Shown here piece by piece: positions 1 to 8,287 of a stretch of 64,000 bases of DNA. The position numbers were made by a program, and so were the translations under genes. This DNA comes from Ciceribacter sp. T2.26MG-112.2 (lineage in GTDB: Bacteria > Pseudomonadota > Alphaproteobacteria > Rhizobiales > Rhizobiaceae), in contig NZ_UEYQ01000002.1 in NCBI RefSeq assembly GCF_900492205.1, positions 1 to 64,000 of the forward strand. Reading direction: 5' to 3'. Numbering within the stretch: the stretch's first letter is position 1; every line of letters begins with the position of its first letter. The notes beneath the pieces were generated by a model, which worked only from the letters and a program-made list of their open reading frames with translations, ran no database searches and had not been told where the DNA came from.

Positions 1-51
1 GGGCAGGCTGTGGGCGATCATGATGTGATCACGGACTTCAACGGCGAACAT
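1..51 (-). CDS. 6-pyruvoyl-tetrahydropterin synthase / 6-carboxytetrahydropterin synthase-like protein (N-terminus only, cut by window edge)
   Basis: Only the first 17 codons are in the window, starting at the ATG complementary to 49-51 and running out of the left edge. The residues MFAVEVRDHIMIAHSLP fit the first strand of the PTPS/QueD fold, where a zinc-binding His follows a short hydrophobic strand (here I-M-I-A-H). A GAGAG stretch precedes the start, 26 bases after the stop of the dehydrogenase at 77-1078, so the two are probably one operon. Family enzymes act on dihydroneopterin triphosphate or sepiapterin-like pterins. The call rests on few residues and on the GTP cyclohydrolase II gene nearby. 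Confidence 0.5.
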   Translation of the reverse strand, partial: MFAVEVRDHIMIAHSLP

Positions 52-76
52 GGGGCCTCACTCTCAAGTATTGGTC

Positions 77-1078
77 TCAGTAGTGGATACGATGACAAAG
101 GGTTTCCGGATCGGCGAGTATGGCCGGATAAGCCTTCTCGAGGTCGGCGAACAGGGTCTCGCCGGAAATCAGGGCATCGAGGCGGTCGTCGCGCAGCAGG
201 TCGAGGGCCTTGGCAAGTCGTCTTGCATAGGTCCAACGCGCACGCCGCGACGGCGGTACCGACCCCACCTGGGAACTGACGATGGTCAGCCTTCGCGCAT
301 GGAAAGCGCCGCCAAGCGGCAGGCTGACGGGTCTGTCGCCGTGCCAACTCGCCTCGACGACGCGTGCCTCCTGCCCGGCCAGTTCTATTGCGCGGGCCAG
401 CGCCTCGGCTGAACCGGACGCGTTGACAGTCACGTCGAATTCGCCGGTGACCTCGTCGCCCGAGGCAAAGTCGAGACCGAGACTTGCGGCCAGTGCCCCT
501 CTTGCCGGGTTCCGGTCGATGAGCAAGACCTCGGTTCCGGCGATGCGCGACGCGAGATAGGCGACGAGGGCGCCGACGACGCCCGCGCCGAACACCGCGA
601 CCCGGTCACCCGGCAGGATGTCCGCGTCCCAGACGATATTCAGTGCCGTCTCCATGTTCGCCGTGAGCACTGCCCGCGCCGGCGGCAATCCGTCGGGCAG
701 GACAGTCACGGCGGCCTCGCCGACGGCGAAGACATCCTGATGCGGGTGAAGGCAGAATACGGTCCTGCCGAGAAGCGATGCATGGCCTGCTTCGATCCGC
801 CCGACGGCCGAATAGCCGTACTTCACCGGAAAGGGGAATTCTCCGCCCATGTGGGGGCCGCGCATGCGCTCGAATTCGCTCGTGGGCACACGGCCGTTGA
901 AGACAAGGTTCTCCGTACCGCGGCTCACGCCGCTGAACAGCATACGCACGAGCACCTGGCCCTCCGCCGGCTGTGGCAGGGCCTCGTCCCTTATCTCGCA
1001 TGTGCCGGGGCTCGGGAGCCACAACGCGCGGGCGCTTCCGCCTCCCGTCTTGCTGGCTGTCCTGGTGTCCAGGTTCAT
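77..1078 (-). CDS. Medium-chain dehydrogenase/reductase (MDR family) lacking zinc-ligand cysteines
   Basis: A 333-residue MDR protein. The N-terminal GroES-like half contains SGVSRGTE where zinc alcohol dehydrogenases have a catalytic Cys (GxCGTD), and the four-cysteine structural zinc lobe is absent. The nucleotide-binding half has the Rossmann signature AVFGAGVVGALVA followed by an acidic residue (LLIDRN) suited to NAD(H). The SRGTE pattern recalls BchC-like MDR proteins. Start ATG is preceded by GAGGAGAT. It is transcribed away from the GTP cyclohydrolase II gene across a 281-base divergent promoter region and together with the pterin-synthase-like gene. A redox step on a pterin-derived or sugar-like intermediate is inferred from context; the substrate is unknown. 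Confidence 0.75.
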   Translation of the reverse strand: MNLDTRTASKTGGGSARALWLPSPGTCEIRDEALPQPAEGQVLVRMLFSGVSRGTENLVFNGRVPTSEFERMRGPHMGGEFPFPVKYGYSAVGRIEAGHASLLGRTVFCLHPHQDVFAVGEAAVTVLPDGLPPARAVLTANMETALNIVWDADILPGDRVAVFGAGVVGALVAYLASRIAGTEVLLIDRNPARGALAASLGLDFASGDEVTGEFDVTVNASGSAEALARAIELAGQEARVVEASWHGDRPVSLPLGGAFHARRLTIVSSQVGSVPPSRRARWTYARRLAKALDLLRDDRLDALISGETLFADLEKAYPAILADPETLCHRIHY

Positions 1079-1359
1079 TCATCTCCTCCTCAGCGACGCA
1101 GCGCGGCCAGCATTGTAGAACGGGACCTTTGCGCGGAATGCGGAATTTGCGGCAACGATGCCTCGAATTATCGGATGACGCCACGGAGTTCTCGCCAACC
1201 GGTGGGTTCAGATATCACCGCTCATAGCGCGATGCCGCAAGGCGCGATTGCGCCGGCGTGCAGATTCCTTGTCACTTTGTGCGCGGGGCAGGGCAACATG
1301 AATGATCCGGCCGGGCCTTCCACGCGTAACTTTGGTACCGGACATTTTGGAGAACTCTG

Positions 1360-2466
1360 ATGACACCGTTTGATGACCAAGGCTTTCAGTTTGCCTCGCC
1401 GGCCATGCAAGTGGAACGCGCAGTCGCCGAATTGCGGTTCGGCCGGCCGGTCATCCTCGGGGAAGGCGCGCGCCGGATCGCCGTATTGGCGCTCGATAGC
1501 GCGGCCCCGTCCGTCTACGACCAATTCGCCGCCGCCGTCGACGGGAAGCATTCGCTTTTACTGACATCGCACCGCGCCGCAAGGCTGTTGCCGGGCACGC
1601 GCGGCGACATTTCGGTCCCGCTGGACGGGGTCGCGTTCGCCGAGGCGTCGCGCCTCGCCTACGGGCTTCAAGCGCCGGCACCGGCCCGCTGGCGCGCGGC
1701 CGACCCGTTGATGGGCGCCTCTGCCGAACTGGCTCGACTGGCGCTTCTGCTGCCGGCCATGGTCTGCGCCGACATAAACGGTTTCGAACACCGGTTCGCG
1801 GCCTGCTGCACGCTCGACCGATCGCTCCTCGCGACCGCCGCCGCCGGAAGACAGAAATTCGATATCGTGGTCCGCACCCGCGTTCCCCTGCGTGATCTCG
1901 GCGATGCCGAGTTCGTCGTCTTTCGTGGCGGAGTGGCGCAGAAGGATCAGGTCGCGATCGTGGTAGGCCAGCCCGATCTCAGCGCCCCGGTGCCGATCCG
2001 CATCCATTCCTCCTGCATCACCGGCGATCTCTGCGGTTCGCTCAAATGCGATTGCGGTGACCAGCTGCGCAACGGATTGGCAGCGCTGAAGGAGGCAGGC
2101 GGGGGCGTGCTTCTCTATCTCGACCAGGAGGGACGTGGCACCGGCATCGGCGCCAAGATGCGGGCCTACGGCTACCAGCATCTCGGGCTGGATACGATCG
2201 ATGCCGATGCCGAACTCGGCTATGGCAGCGACCACCGCCGTTACGAGGCGGCGATCGCGATGCTGCGCTTGCTCGGCATCGCCGATGTTGTCATATTTAC
2301 GAACAACCCGGCCAAGATGGCAGCGCTTGCCGACGGTGGCATCGCGGTGGACAGCCGCGTTGCCATCACGGGCGAGGTGACGGCCGAGAATGCCCGCTAT
2401 CTGCGGACGAAGAAGGCGCGGGCCGGCCACATGCTGGATATAGAGGCGCTTCTTGCCGCGGAATAG
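1360..2466 (+). CDS. ribA: GTP cyclohydrolase II (RibA-type) with degenerate RibB-like N-terminal domain
   Basis: Residues about 210-365 are a complete GTP cyclohydrolase II: the zinc cysteines C219, C230 and C232 (HSSC-x10-CDCG), the DQEGRGTGIGAKMRAYGYQ motif, the LGYGSDHRRYEAAI segment and a TNNPAKM motif. The enzyme opens GTP to 2,5-diamino-6-ribosylamino-pyrimidinone phosphate plus formate and pyrophosphate. The first ~205 residues have the length of a RibB domain and a RibB-like beginning (VERAVAELRFGRPVIL), but the acidic DHBP synthase active-site motif (DDExRENEGD-like) is absent. It leads an operon with a lipid-headgroup transferase and an FkbM methyltransferase rather than other rib genes, which suggests a specialised paralogue. 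Start ATG follows GGAGAA. Confidence 0.85.
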   Translation: MTPFDDQGFQFASPAMQVERAVAELRFGRPVILGEGARRIAVLALDSAAPSVYDQFAAAVDGKHSLLLTSHRAARLLPGTRGDISVPLDGVAFAEASRLAYGLQAPAPARWRAADPLMGASAELARLALLLPAMVCADINGFEHRFAACCTLDRSLLATAAAGRQKFDIVVRTRVPLRDLGDAEFVVFRGGVAQKDQVAIVVGQPDLSAPVPIRIHSSCITGDLCGSLKCDCGDQLRNGLAALKEAGGGVLLYLDQEGRGTGIGAKMRAYGYQHLGLDTIDADAELGYGSDHRRYEAAIAMLRLLGIADVVIFTNNPAKMAALADGGIAVDSRVAITGEVTAENARYLRTKKARAGHMLDIEALLAAE

Positions 2467-2472
2467 GCGAAC

Positions 2473-3252
2473 ATGACGACGAAGGAACGATCAGTCGTAC
2501 AGGCGGCCGTCGCGGACGGGAGAGCATCTCCGGCGCTAAAGACGAGCGCGCTGATGGTTCTTGGCAGCGTTTTCGCCGTAGCGCTCGTCGGTTATGGGCT
2601 GGCGGCCGTCCAACTGTCGCTCGGCCGTGACGCGCTCGTCGCGGCGACGGTCCTGCTCCTGTTGATCTTCGCGCTCGTCGTCAACGGACTGCATCACCAC
2701 GGCTTCGAGCGCTTTGGGCTGGCCAATGCGGTGACGGCCGTTCGTGCCGCTCTCGTCAGCATGGCCTGCGCTATCGTCGTCTTTCCCGACGCCCTGCAGC
2801 AGGCGCAACCCACTCTATGGGCGCTTGTCGCGCTCGTGCTCGTGGCCCTCGCGCTCGACGGCGTCGACGGTCACTTGGCCCGTCGCTTTTCACAGGAGTC
2901 CGAGCTTGGTGCCCGGTTCGACATGGAGGTCGACGCGCTGCTGATCCTCTGCCTGTCCGCGGCGGCGTTCCTCCTCGACAAGGCGGGAGCTTGGGTGCTG
3001 CTGATCGGGTTGATGCGCTACGGCTTTGTGCTGGCACAATATCCTTTGCCGCGCCTCGCAGGCTCGCTGCCGCCGTCTCTCAGGCGCAAGGTCGTCTGTG
3101 TGGTGCAGGTCGCGGTGCTGTGCCTGATCCTCTTACCTGGCATCGCCCCGCCCGTTTCGTCATGGCTCGCCGCCCTGGCCCTGCTGTTGCTGTCCTATTC
3201 CTTCGCCATCGATTGCCTTTATCTCCTCGGCAAGGCGGAGGCCGACGAATGA
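2473..3252 (+). CDS. CDP-alcohol phosphatidyltransferase family protein
   Basis: A 259-residue membrane protein with about six hydrophobic segments and the full family signature D-x2-D-G-x2-A-R-x8-G-x3-D-x3-D: D129, D132, G133, A136, R137, G146, D150 and D154. These residues bind the CDP moiety and metal, and the family moves a phosphatidyl (or other phospho) group from a CDP-alcohol to an alcohol acceptor. It starts 6 bases after the ribA-like gene and its stop overlaps the FkbM start (ATGA), so the three are co-translated. The acceptor cannot be told from sequence; the N-terminal ~20 residues are polar and not conserved-looking. Confidence 0.85.
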   Translation: MTTKERSVVQAAVADGRASPALKTSALMVLGSVFAVALVGYGLAAVQLSLGRDALVAATVLLLLIFALVVNGLHHHGFERFGLANAVTAVRAALVSMACAIVVFPDALQQAQPTLWALVALVLVALALDGVDGHLARRFSQESELGARFDMEVDALLILCLSAAAFLLDKAGAWVLLIGLMRYGFVLAQYPLPRLAGSLPPSLRRKVVCVVQVAVLCLILLPGIAPPVSSWLAALALLLLSYSFAIDCLYLLGKAEADE

Positions 3253-4001
3253 GCGGCAGGAACAGCGTCGACACCGCGATCGGCGTCGCCCGCTCGCTTC
3301 TGATCTATTACGGCCAGCCATGGCGCCGATGGCAGCTCAGGCGCTTCTATGGCGGCCTGATCACGCCGGGCGACCTCGTCTTCGACATCGGCGCCCATGT
3401 CGGCAGCCGCAGTCGCACGCTGCTTTCACTCGGCGCCGAAGTGGTGGCGGTGGAACCGCAGCCGGTCTTTGCCGACTTGATCGAGATGCATCTGGCGAAA
3501 CGGTTGAAGGGTTTCGAGCGGGTGGCGGTTGGCGCAGGCGAAGGCGAGGCGGTGCTGCATATTTCAAGCCGCCATCCCACGGTGACGACCATATCCGACC
3601 GCTTCATCGAGGGCGCCAGCCATGCCGATGGTTTCAGGAACGTCATCTGGGACAGGGAAATCCGGTTGCCGATGACGACGCTCGACCGGCTGATCGACAA
3701 GTACGGACCGCCCGCCTTCTGCAAGATCGATGTCGAAGGAGCGGAAGCGGACATCCTGCGCGGCCTCTCCCGGCCGATCGGGCTCATCGCGTTCGAATAC
3801 ACACCCGCTCTGCCTGAGATCGCCCGCGAAGCCATTGACCGGCTCCGGCATCTCGGCAACTACCGTTTCAACCGGGTGATCGGCGAAAGGCACAGCTTCG
3901 TCGAAGCGGAATGGACCGACGCGGATACAGTCCTGAAGGCTCTCGCCATGCTCGCACCGGAAAGCCCGTCCGGCGATGTCTACGCCCGACTGACGCCATG
4001 A
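3249..4001 (+). CDS. FkbM-family SAM-dependent methyltransferase
   Basis: 250 residues starting at the ATG that overlaps the preceding stop codon. The SAM-binding motif VFDIGAHVGSRSRTLLSLGA is followed by the acidic ribose-binding segment VVAVEPQP. TTLDRLIDKYG and FCKIDVEGAEADILRGL are typical of FkbM proteins. These enzymes commonly O-methylate sugars or lipid headgroups. The open frame continues upstream into the previous gene, but the overlap start is preferred because the fold begins only after it. It ends 15 bases before the convergent YbhN-like gene. Confidence 0.85.
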   Translation: MSGRNSVDTAIGVARSLLIYYGQPWRRWQLRRFYGGLITPGDLVFDIGAHVGSRSRTLLSLGAEVVAVEPQPVFADLIEMHLAKRLKGFERVAVGAGEGEAVLHISSRHPTVTTISDRFIEGASHADGFRNVIWDREIRLPMTTLDRLIDKYGPPAFCKIDVEGAEADILRGLSRPIGLIAFEYTPALPEIAREAIDRLRHLGNYRFNRVIGERHSFVEAEWTDADTVLKALAMLAPESPSGDVYARLTP

Positions 4002-4015
4002 CGCCCGTTCCGGCC

Positions 4016-4939
4016 CTATTTGCGGAGGCGCAGCCCGCCGAGCAGGGAGCCGGCCAGGACGAGCAGGCCGGGCAGGGCAGTGCCCGCAAGAGAGAACACG
4101 CCATACAACAGGCTCGCGGCGAGGCCTTCCGCGCCGGTGAAGCCGAAGAGCGGCCAGAGCGCTGCGGCGGCTGCTTCCCGCGTGCCCCATCCGCCAATGC
4201 CGATGGGAACCAGCATGGTGAGAAGGCAGAGCGGAACCACGGTTACGGCGGCGATCGACGGCAGCGTCGCGCCGACCGCGTCGGAGGCCAGCAGGAAGGT
4301 CAGGACATAGCTTGCGACGATCAGGGCGCTGAGGCCGGCCTGCACCCCCAGCGCCCCGTCCTTCCAGAACGCGGCGTGAATATCGGGGCCGAACCGGCCA
4401 AGCCGAGCCTTGAGGGGGACGGCGAACCATCCGACGGCGGCGCCAAGAGCGACAACGACGGCCATCACGGTCCAGATCGCCGGCGAAAGGGAGATCGGCA
4501 GACGGTCGGGCATGAGGATCGGCCAGGCGATCAGGCCGAGGCAGGTGAGCAGGAAAAAGGCGAGTTGGCCGGACAGGCGCTCCAGCACGACGGCGGTCGC
4601 GGCCCGTTTCCAGCCGCCCAAATTTTCTTGTCGGCTACGGTAGACGCGGGTTGCATCGCCGGCGATGCCGCCCGGCAGGATCTGGTTGAGAACGCCGCCG
4701 AGATAATATTCGCGGACGGCGATCCGAACCGATATAGGATGACCCAGCCGGGCGGCGGTGAAACGCCAGCGCAGCGCCGACAGCACGATCTGCACCTGGA
4801 CCACCAGAACGGCTGCCAGAATGTGTCCCAGCGGTACCCGGCCGAGCGCTTCGATCACGCTCACCGGATTGACGGCGAAAAGGAGGGCCGCGAGAAGCAG
4901 GAGACCGGCGGCGATGGTGAATGCCTTCAGCTTTCGCAT
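4016..4939 (-). CDS. YbhN/UPF0104-type integral membrane protein (lysylphosphatidylglycerol synthase TM-domain family)
   Basis: About 307 residues with eight or so predicted membrane helices. The conserved middle segment REYYLGGVLNQILPGGIAGDATRVYRSR and the late motif PIGIGGWGTREAAAA are hallmarks of the flippase-like half of MprF and of YbhN proteins. There is no aminoacyl-transferase domain. Family members are thought to move or shield lipids in the inner membrane. An in-frame ATG at 4981 would add 14 polar residues; the start at 4939 (MRKLKAF) is preferred because the first helix begins right after it. It is divergent from the sulfatase-like gene, and the two 5' regions are very close. Confidence 0.8.
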   Translation of the reverse strand: MRKLKAFTIAAGLLLLAALLFAVNPVSVIEALGRVPLGHILAAVLVVQVQIVLSALRWRFTAARLGHPISVRIAVREYYLGGVLNQILPGGIAGDATRVYRSRQENLGGWKRAATAVVLERLSGQLAFFLLTCLGLIAWPILMPDRLPISLSPAIWTVMAVVVALGAAVGWFAVPLKARLGRFGPDIHAAFWKDGALGVQAGLSALIVASYVLTFLLASDAVGATLPSIAAVTVVPLCLLTMLVPIGIGGWGTREAAAAALWPLFGFTGAEGLAASLLYGVFSLAGTALPGLLVLAGSLLGGLRLRK

Positions 4940-5001
4940 CGCGGTCTCGTTTCGGGGCGATCTTTCAAGATTACATTCCACTCTGCAGGAAGGTGAACCG
5001 G

Positions 5002-6645
5002 ATGACGTGGCAAGGATCGGACGGTGGGCGCATGCATGTCTCCGGACGGCGGGCCGTGCTTTCGGTCCTCATATTCGCCTTCATCGGGTTTGCAGCCTGC
5101 ATGATGCCGGACAATCCGGGCGCTTTCCATCCCGCCGCCTTCTTGCGGATACCGCTTGAGGTTCCGCTGCTCGCGCTCGCCTTGCTTCTGTTGCCGCGGC
5201 GGATGGCCGCCCTCGTCGCGCTTCTTGCCACGGCCGTCGTGTTTTGTCTTCTGTTTCTGAAGCTCGCGGATGTCGGAGTGCTCTCCGCCTTCCAGCGGCG
5301 CTTCAATCCCTATCTCGACCTTAAGATGCTGTTCGACGGCTGGAACCTGCTTTCCGGGGCCGTCGGCAAACTTGGCGCGGCTCTGGCGATTGGCTTGGTG
5401 GCGGCAGCCCTGACCGCGCTGATCGGCGCTTTCTGGTGGGCCTGCATCCGGATGACGCGGCTTGGCCGGCAAGCCCGGCGCGCGGCGGTTGTCGGTTTCG
5501 CGGTCATCCTCGCCGTTGGCCTCGGTTTGCTGGCGGGCGGTTCCCGGGTGGGGCTGAAGGATGTCGCCGAACTGCGGGTGGCTTCCTATCTCGGTGAACG
5601 ACTTTCGCTCGTGGCCCGCTCCGTCGCCGAGATCAGGCGATTCGAAAGCGAGCTCGCGGCCGACGCAGGATATGCCGGTGGCGACGGTCTCTTCGCCCGC
5701 ATCAGGGGACGCGACGTGATCCTCGTCTTCATCGAATCCTACGGGCGCAGCGCCATCGAGGATCCGCGCTATGGTGCTCTGATCAAGCCGCGCCTCGACA
5801 GCGTCGATCGGCAGTTGCAGGCGGCGGGTTTCTCTGCTGCCAGCGGCTGGACGCGTTCCCCGACCGTCGGGGGCCTCAGCTGGCTTGCCCACGGCACGCT
5901 GCTGTCGGGCCTGTGGGTCGACAGCCAGGCGCGCTATGACCTCTTGATGAAGAGCGAGCGGGCGAGCCTCAACCGGCTGTTTCGCGACGCCGGATGGCGG
6001 ACGGTGGCGGTCATGCCGGCGATCACCATGGACTGGCCGGAGTCCGCCTACTACGGTTACGACCAGATCCTCGCGTCGAAGGATCTCGGCTATCGTGGCA
6101 AGCCGTTCAACTGGGTGACCATGCCGGACCAGTACACGCTTTCTGCCTTCGATCGCCTCGCCCGCCGGCCGGCGCGTGACGCGGGCGAGCCCGTCATGGC
6201 CGAGATAGCGCTCATTTCCAGCCATGCGCCGTGGACGCCGGTGCCGAAGCTGATCGATTGGCAGGCTGTCGGCGACGGCACTGTTTTCAACGACCAGGCA
6301 GAAAGCGGAGACTCGCCACAGGTGTTATGGGCCGATCACGACCGCGTCCGCCGGCAGTATATCGAGACCATCGACTACACGCTGGAAACCTTGGGTGATT
6401 ACATCGCCCGCTTCGGCGGGGATGCCGTCTTCATCGTGCTCGGCGATCACCAGCCCGCCGCGCTCGTCACCGGACCGGATGCCTCGCGTGCTGTGCCGTT
6501 CCATGTCGTCAGCAGGGATGTCTCGCTCATCGAAGCCTTCCGATCGGATGGCTTGACGATGGGGATGACGCCGGATGGCCAGGGTCCGGAACCGTCGATG
6601 GATAGCATGCGAGACCGTTTGATACGCCATTTCAGCGCGCGGTGA
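5002..6645 (+). CDS. LtaS-like membrane-anchored sulfatase/phosphoglycerol transferase family protein
   Basis: 547 residues from an ATG with a GGAAGG ribosome site; an upstream in-frame ATG at 4921 is less likely. The first ~185 residues hold about five membrane helices, followed by a periplasmic alkaline-phosphatase-superfamily domain. Metal and nucleophile positions can be read as E245 (VFIESYG), T288 (SPTVGG) and D482-H483 (VLGDHQP), matching the Glu, Thr, Asp, His set of lipoteichoic acid synthases and phosphoethanolamine transferases rather than the Cys/Ser-x-Pro-x-Arg of true sulfatases. Likely it transfers a phospho-alcohol group from a lipid to a surface glycan or lipid. It fits with the CDP-alcohol transferase gene at 2473. 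Confidence 0.75.
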   Translation: MTWQGSDGGRMHVSGRRAVLSVLIFAFIGFAACMMPDNPGAFHPAAFLRIPLEVPLLALALLLLPRRMAALVALLATAVVFCLLFLKLADVGVLSAFQRRFNPYLDLKMLFDGWNLLSGAVGKLGAALAIGLVAAALTALIGAFWWACIRMTRLGRQARRAAVVGFAVILAVGLGLLAGGSRVGLKDVAELRVASYLGERLSLVARSVAEIRRFESELAADAGYAGGDGLFARIRGRDVILVFIESYGRSAIEDPRYGALIKPRLDSVDRQLQAAGFSAASGWTRSPTVGGLSWLAHGTLLSGLWVDSQARYDLLMKSERASLNRLFRDAGWRTVAVMPAITMDWPESAYYGYDQILASKDLGYRGKPFNWVTMPDQYTLSAFDRLARRPARDAGEPVMAEIALISSHAPWTPVPKLIDWQAVGDGTVFNDQAESGDSPQVLWADHDRVRRQYIETIDYTLETLGDYIARFGGDAVFIVLGDHQPAALVTGPDASRAVPFHVVSRDVSLIEAFRSDGLTMGMTPDGQGPEPSMDSMRDRLIRHFSAR

Positions 6646-6704
6646 GGCCGAGGTCCCGCGCCTTCCGTTAAATCCTGTTACCGCTCCATTTCGAGGGGCG
6701 CCGA

Positions 6705-8282
6705 CTATTCGGGGCCGACCATTTCGAGTCTCAGGGCCATCCAGCCCGAAACCGCCCGCCAGGCCGCGCTCATATAGTCGTTCGCCTGGTAAAGAGCGGT
6801 GTCCGGGTCAGCCTGCAGGGCCATCATGCGTGTGCTGAAATCATCGAAGTCATCGAGTATGCGAAGGACGTCGGCAACCTTCTCCGGGTGTCGGACCGCC
6901 AGTCCATCGATCTCCTGTCGCGCCCGCCTCAGGAAGGCACGCAGGCCGCGACCTTGCTCCCGCCAGAGCCTTCGGGTCAGGAAATCCAGCGCCTGCATGC
7001 CGGTCGTGCCCTCGTAGATCGTCATCACGCGGGAATCTCGCAGATATTGTTCGAGCGGCCAGTCCTTCGTGTAGCCGGCGCCACCAAGCACCTGAATGGC
7101 AGCATTGGCGACGTCGAAACCGGCGCCTGCACCGAAATTCTTGATGAGCGGCAGCATCCAGCCCGCCAGGTCGCCAAGTTCCCGGCGGAGCTCGTCATCC
7201 GCTTCGAGACGGGCTAGATCCATGATGGTGGCTAGCTCCAGCACCGCCGCCCGCAGCACCTCCGTGCGTGACCGGATCTCATGCAGTTGGCGGTGCACGT
7301 CCGGATGGTCGGCGATCGGCACGGCGGGCTGTTCGGGCGGGCCCCCCTGGCGGCGATCGGCGGCGTAGCTTTCCGCAATATCGGCCGAAGCCGACGCAAT
7401 GCCGAGCCCCTGGCAAGCCGTCAGCAGGCGCATCAGCTCGATCATGGCAAAAAGCTCGGGCAGGCCCCGGCCCTGTTCGCCGATCAGAATGCCGCGTGCG
7501 CCTTCGAAGCGCAGGGCGCAGGTGGGGGAGCCGTGCAGCCCCATCTTGTCTTCGATCCGGTCGAGCGAGATGCCATTCGGTCGGCCATCGATCAGATTGG
7601 GGACGAGAAACAGGCTGAGGCCCCTTGTGCCCGGCAGGTCGCCGGTGCGCGCCAACAGGCAATGGCCGATCCGCTCCGTCATGTCGTGATCGCCAAAGGA
7701 GATCCAGATCTTCTGTCCGCTGATGCACCACGCGCCATCGATCAACTCGGCCCGGGTGCGCAACCGCCCGACGTCCGAGCCGGCCTCCGGTTCGGAAATA
7801 CAGATGGTCGCGGCCCATTCGCCCGAGGCCAGCCGCGGCACCCATTCGGCGGCAACCTCCGCATCCGCCGCCTTGGCCAGCAGGTGAGATGCCGCACGAG
7901 CCGATCCGGCCGCCATCATCAGCGCCACGCAGCCCCGCTCGAAGAGCGGCGCGCAGGCGGCGTGAACGGTGAGCGGCAGGCCCTGGCCGCCAAACCCCTC
8001 CGGCACATCCATGCCGAGCCAGCCGGCCTGCGCATACTGGCGATAGGCGTCGGCAAACCCGGCCGGCGTCCGGACGCGGCCCTCGGTCACGGTGCAGCCT
8101 TGGCGATCGCCCGGCGTGTTCAGCGGCTGAAGCACGCCCTCGGCAAAAGCGGCGGCCTCATCGAGGATGGCTCGCGTGGTCTCGTCGTCGCAATCGGGGT
8201 GCAATGCCTGCAGCCGTTTCCAGCCGGGGGTTACCTGAAGCAGTCGCGCGGTCCGTGCCGCCTGTCGTGCGAATGCCGACAT
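6705..8282 (-). CDS. Acyl-CoA dehydrogenase (large, DmdC/AidB-like subfamily), probable aryl-propanoyl-CoA dehydrogenase
   Basis: About 525 residues with the acyl-CoA dehydrogenase layout: N-terminal helical domain, beta-domain with CISEPEAGSDVGRLRTRA and GQKIWISFGDHD, and C-terminal helical domain with QVLGGAGYTKDWPLEQYLRD and IYEGTTGMQALDFL, where the catalytic Glu (YEG) lies. It follows the hydroxyacyl-CoA dehydrogenase gene directly. A GTG at 8291 would overlap that gene's stop as GTGA; the ATG at 8282 is used here. Next to feruloyl-CoA synthase it would suit oxidation of dihydro-hydroxycinnamoyl-CoA to the cinnamoyl-CoA (inference). It converges on the sulfatase-like gene with no clear terminator between. 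Confidence 0.8.
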   Translation of the reverse strand: MSAFARQAARTARLLQVTPGWKRLQALHPDCDDETTRAILDEAAAFAEGVLQPLNTPGDRQGCTVTEGRVRTPAGFADAYRQYAQAGWLGMDVPEGFGGQGLPLTVHAACAPLFERGCVALMMAAGSARAASHLLAKAADAEVAAEWVPRLASGEWAATICISEPEAGSDVGRLRTRAELIDGAWCISGQKIWISFGDHDMTERIGHCLLARTGDLPGTRGLSLFLVPNLIDGRPNGISLDRIEDKMGLHGSPTCALRFEGARGILIGEQGRGLPELFAMIELMRLLTACQGLGIASASADIAESYAADRRQGGPPEQPAVPIADHPDVHRQLHEIRSRTEVLRAAVLELATIMDLARLEADDELRRELGDLAGWMLPLIKNFGAGAGFDVANAAIQVLGGAGYTKDWPLEQYLRDSRVMTIYEGTTGMQALDFLTRRLWREQGRGLRAFLRRARQEIDGLAVRHPEKVADVLRILDDFDDFSTRMMALQADPDTALYQANDYMSAAWRAVSGWMALRLEMVGPE

Positions 8283-8287
8283 GTGCG

